Position numbers and translations under genes: made by a program
Shown: positions 5,030 through 6,364 of the stretch, piece by piece
Numbering within the stretch: the stretch's first letter is position 1
Layout of the letters: each line of letters opens with the position of its first letter
The notes under the pieces: generated by a model
The model's database searches: none
What the model saw: the letters and a program-made list of their open reading frames with translations, nothing else
What the model was told of the DNA's origin: nothing
Assembly (NCBI GenBank): GCA_030646595.1
Contig: JAUSKS010000295.1
Span: 1-6,364, forward strand
Length of the DNA: 6,364 bases
Direction: 5' to 3'
Origin: Gallionellaceae bacterium
GTDB lineage: Bacteria > Pseudomonadota > Gammaproteobacteria > Burkholderiales > Gallionellaceae

Positions 5030-6364
5030 ATGCGTAAATCAAATACCTTCCGCATCGTCCGGCCTTATCTCGCAGCCGTTGCGGTCATTGTCACCGCCGC
5101 TCTTCTCGTGTTTACCATTTACTTTACCCAGCTAAGTTTGTTGTGGGCCACCTTTCTGGCTGGCATCTTAACAGCCTCCATATTGGCAGTAGCGACCCGT
5201 GCCTCGCACACCGAATGGGTAGTGGTACGCCGTACCGCACAATTGAGCGCCGTCAAGGAAAGACTGGAAGATGAAACGCGCTTGCGCAAACAAGCGGAGA
5301 AACGGGTCGACGTTGACAAACCGCGCATACGCTTAATTGACGAGGCGCTGACAGTCATGGTGGCACTGGTGGATACCGATCTCTGCTATCAATATCACAA
5401 CCGCGCTTTCCGCAATTGGCTGCATATGAGGCCAGAACAGATTGATGGCCGCACCATGCGCAAAGTATTGGGTGCCAAGCTCTATACCGAAATGGAACAA
5501 GCCGTGCGGCAATCATTAAAAGGGCAAGCCATGCGCTACACGTTGATGCAGGAAAGGTCCAATAGCTCCCCCTGCCCTGTTTTTATGGAACACGTCCCGC
5601 AATTTTCTGATAGCGGCAAGGTGATCGGCTTCTATCTTCTCGCCGCCAGTAGTGTCGAGCCGGAGCACCCTGCTGACGTTATTAGCCATAGCGGCCTATC
5701 TGAACAGGATATGTACATCAATTCTTTCGCCGAACAAATGAGTGGTCAGCAGGATGCTGTACATCGCATTATGGCCGCTATTGAAAAAGACGAGTTCCAC
5801 CTCTTTTGCCAACTGATAATCCCGCTGGCACAGGGTACCAAGGATGTTAATCATTATGAAATTCTGGTGCGTTTGCTCGGTGAAGAAGACAACATGATGC
5901 CGCCGGGCGCATTTTTCCCGTTGGCGGAAAAACATGGCCTCATGCCCCATCTTGACCGCTGGGTAGTGCAACATGTAGCCGAATGGATTTCCAACAAGAT
6001 TTTACAAGGCACCGCGCTGACCAACTCGATATTTTTTATCAACATAGCCAGTGATACTATTGAAGACAACGAGTTTCCGCAATTTGTGCAGGAACAATTA
6101 AAAAAATACAACGTACCGGGGAATGCCTTATGTTTTGAAATAGCCGGGCCAGCCGCAATAGGGGGCGGCGGTGTTATCAAGTTTGCGCAACAAATCAGGG
6201 AAGCCGGCTGCCGTACCGCACTCAGTAATTTTGGCCAGGATGGCGTCTCTTTTGACTTACTGCGCGACCTGCGTGTGGACTTCCTCAAAATTGACGGCAG
6301 CATCATTCTCCATATCTTGCGCGACCCGGTCTACCTGGCCAAAATATCTGCGATCAACCAGGTC
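5030..6364 (+). CDS. Membrane PAS-EAL protein with degenerate EAL domain (3' end outside window)
   Basis: I translated 445 codons from ATG 5030 without a stop before the window edge. Layout: a basic N-terminus, two hydrophobic segments (about 12-32 and 36-56) with a very short loop between them, a charged helix likely to be coiled coil (71-95), a PAS-like domain (about 98-208, with ALVDTDLCYQYHNRAF as its core), a linker, and an EAL-type domain from about 243. No GGDEF domain lies between PAS and EAL. EAL landmarks are EIL instead of EAL (277-279), Asn338, Glu370 in CFEIAGP (usually FEITE), SNFG at 399-402 where active enzymes have DDFG, and Lys420 in FLKIDGS. Loss of both aspartates, which bind the catalytic metals, predicts no c-di-GMP hydrolysis. 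It may still bind c-di-GMP or a protein partner, as FimX and LapD do with degenerate EAL domains. PAS and EAL should face the cytoplasm. Confidence 0.85.
   Translation, partial: MRKSNTFRIVRPYLAAVAVIVTAALLVFTIYFTQLSLLWATFLAGILTASILAVATRASHTEWVVVRRTAQLSAVKERLEDETRLRKQAEKRVDVDKPRIRLIDEALTVMVALVDTDLCYQYHNRAFRNWLHMRPEQIDGRTMRKVLGAKLYTEMEQAVRQSLKGQAMRYTLMQERSNSSPCPVFMEHVPQFSDSGKVIGFYLLAASSVEPEHPADVISHSGLSEQDMYINSFAEQMSGQQDAVHRIMAAIEKDEFHLFCQLIIPLAQGTKDVNHYEILVRLLGEEDNMMPPGAFFPLAEKHGLMPHLDRWVVQHVAEWISNKILQGTALTNSIFFINIASDTIEDNEFPQFVQEQLKKYNVPGNALCFEIAGPAAIGGGGVIKFAQQIREAGCRTALSNFGQDGVSFDLLRDLRVDFLKIDGSIILHILRDPVYLAKISAINQV

Noticed and set aside
5696..6306. Two minus-strand frames (92 and 150 codons) opposite the PAS-EAL gene
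   Set aside because: The plus-strand frame is open for 445 codons with clear membrane, PAS and EAL features; the opposing frames resemble no protein I know.

Overview
The window looks like a housekeeping stretch of a betaproteobacterial chromosome. The protein sequences of SerC, GyrA and UbiG are of proteobacterial type, and gyrA followed by serC next to a divergent ubiG-phosphatase pair is a layout I associate with Betaproteobacteria. The moderate base composition and the extra signalling gene would fit a Nitrosomonadales or Gallionellaceae-like organism, but that finer placement is a guess. I see no transposase, integrase, CRISPR array, tRNA or rRNA.

Left half, minus strand: gyrA (DNA gyrase subunit A, complete) is followed after 94 bases by serC (phosphoserine aminotransferase), whose 3' end lies beyond base 1. 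The gap carries two opposed arrays of a 7-base unit (consensus GGATYGA). One array supplies the gyrA stop codon, and a small terminator-like hairpin lies between the arrays. serC has no Shine-Dalgarno sequence and starts behind a very A/T-rich leader.

Middle: a 226-base divergent intergenic region separates gyrA from ubiG. It is denser than expected. The gyrA leader holds a strong Shine-Dalgarno sequence in front of a 9-codon open frame, a second 8-codon frame overlapping it by ATGA, and a hairpin at their junction. The two divergent leaders also share an AGGGTAATT(TT)GTTTTG sequence as an inverted repeat, and the ubiG leader has two abutting small palindromes.

Right half, plus strand: ubiG (ubiquinone O-methyltransferase) overlaps by 8 bases a HAD-family phosphatase that starts with GTG (Gph-like, possibly MupP). 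After 27 bases comes a membrane-anchored PAS-EAL protein that runs off the window. Its EAL domain has lost the paired metal-binding aspartates (Ser-Asn instead of Asp-Asp) and has EIL for EAL, so it is probably a non-catalytic sensor or effector rather than a c-di-GMP phosphodiesterase. The three genes probably form one operon linking ubiquinone synthesis, phosphate-ester clean-up and a signalling protein. The most interesting points are the degenerate EAL protein, the gyrA leader architecture, and the inverted heptamer arrays at the end of gyrA.
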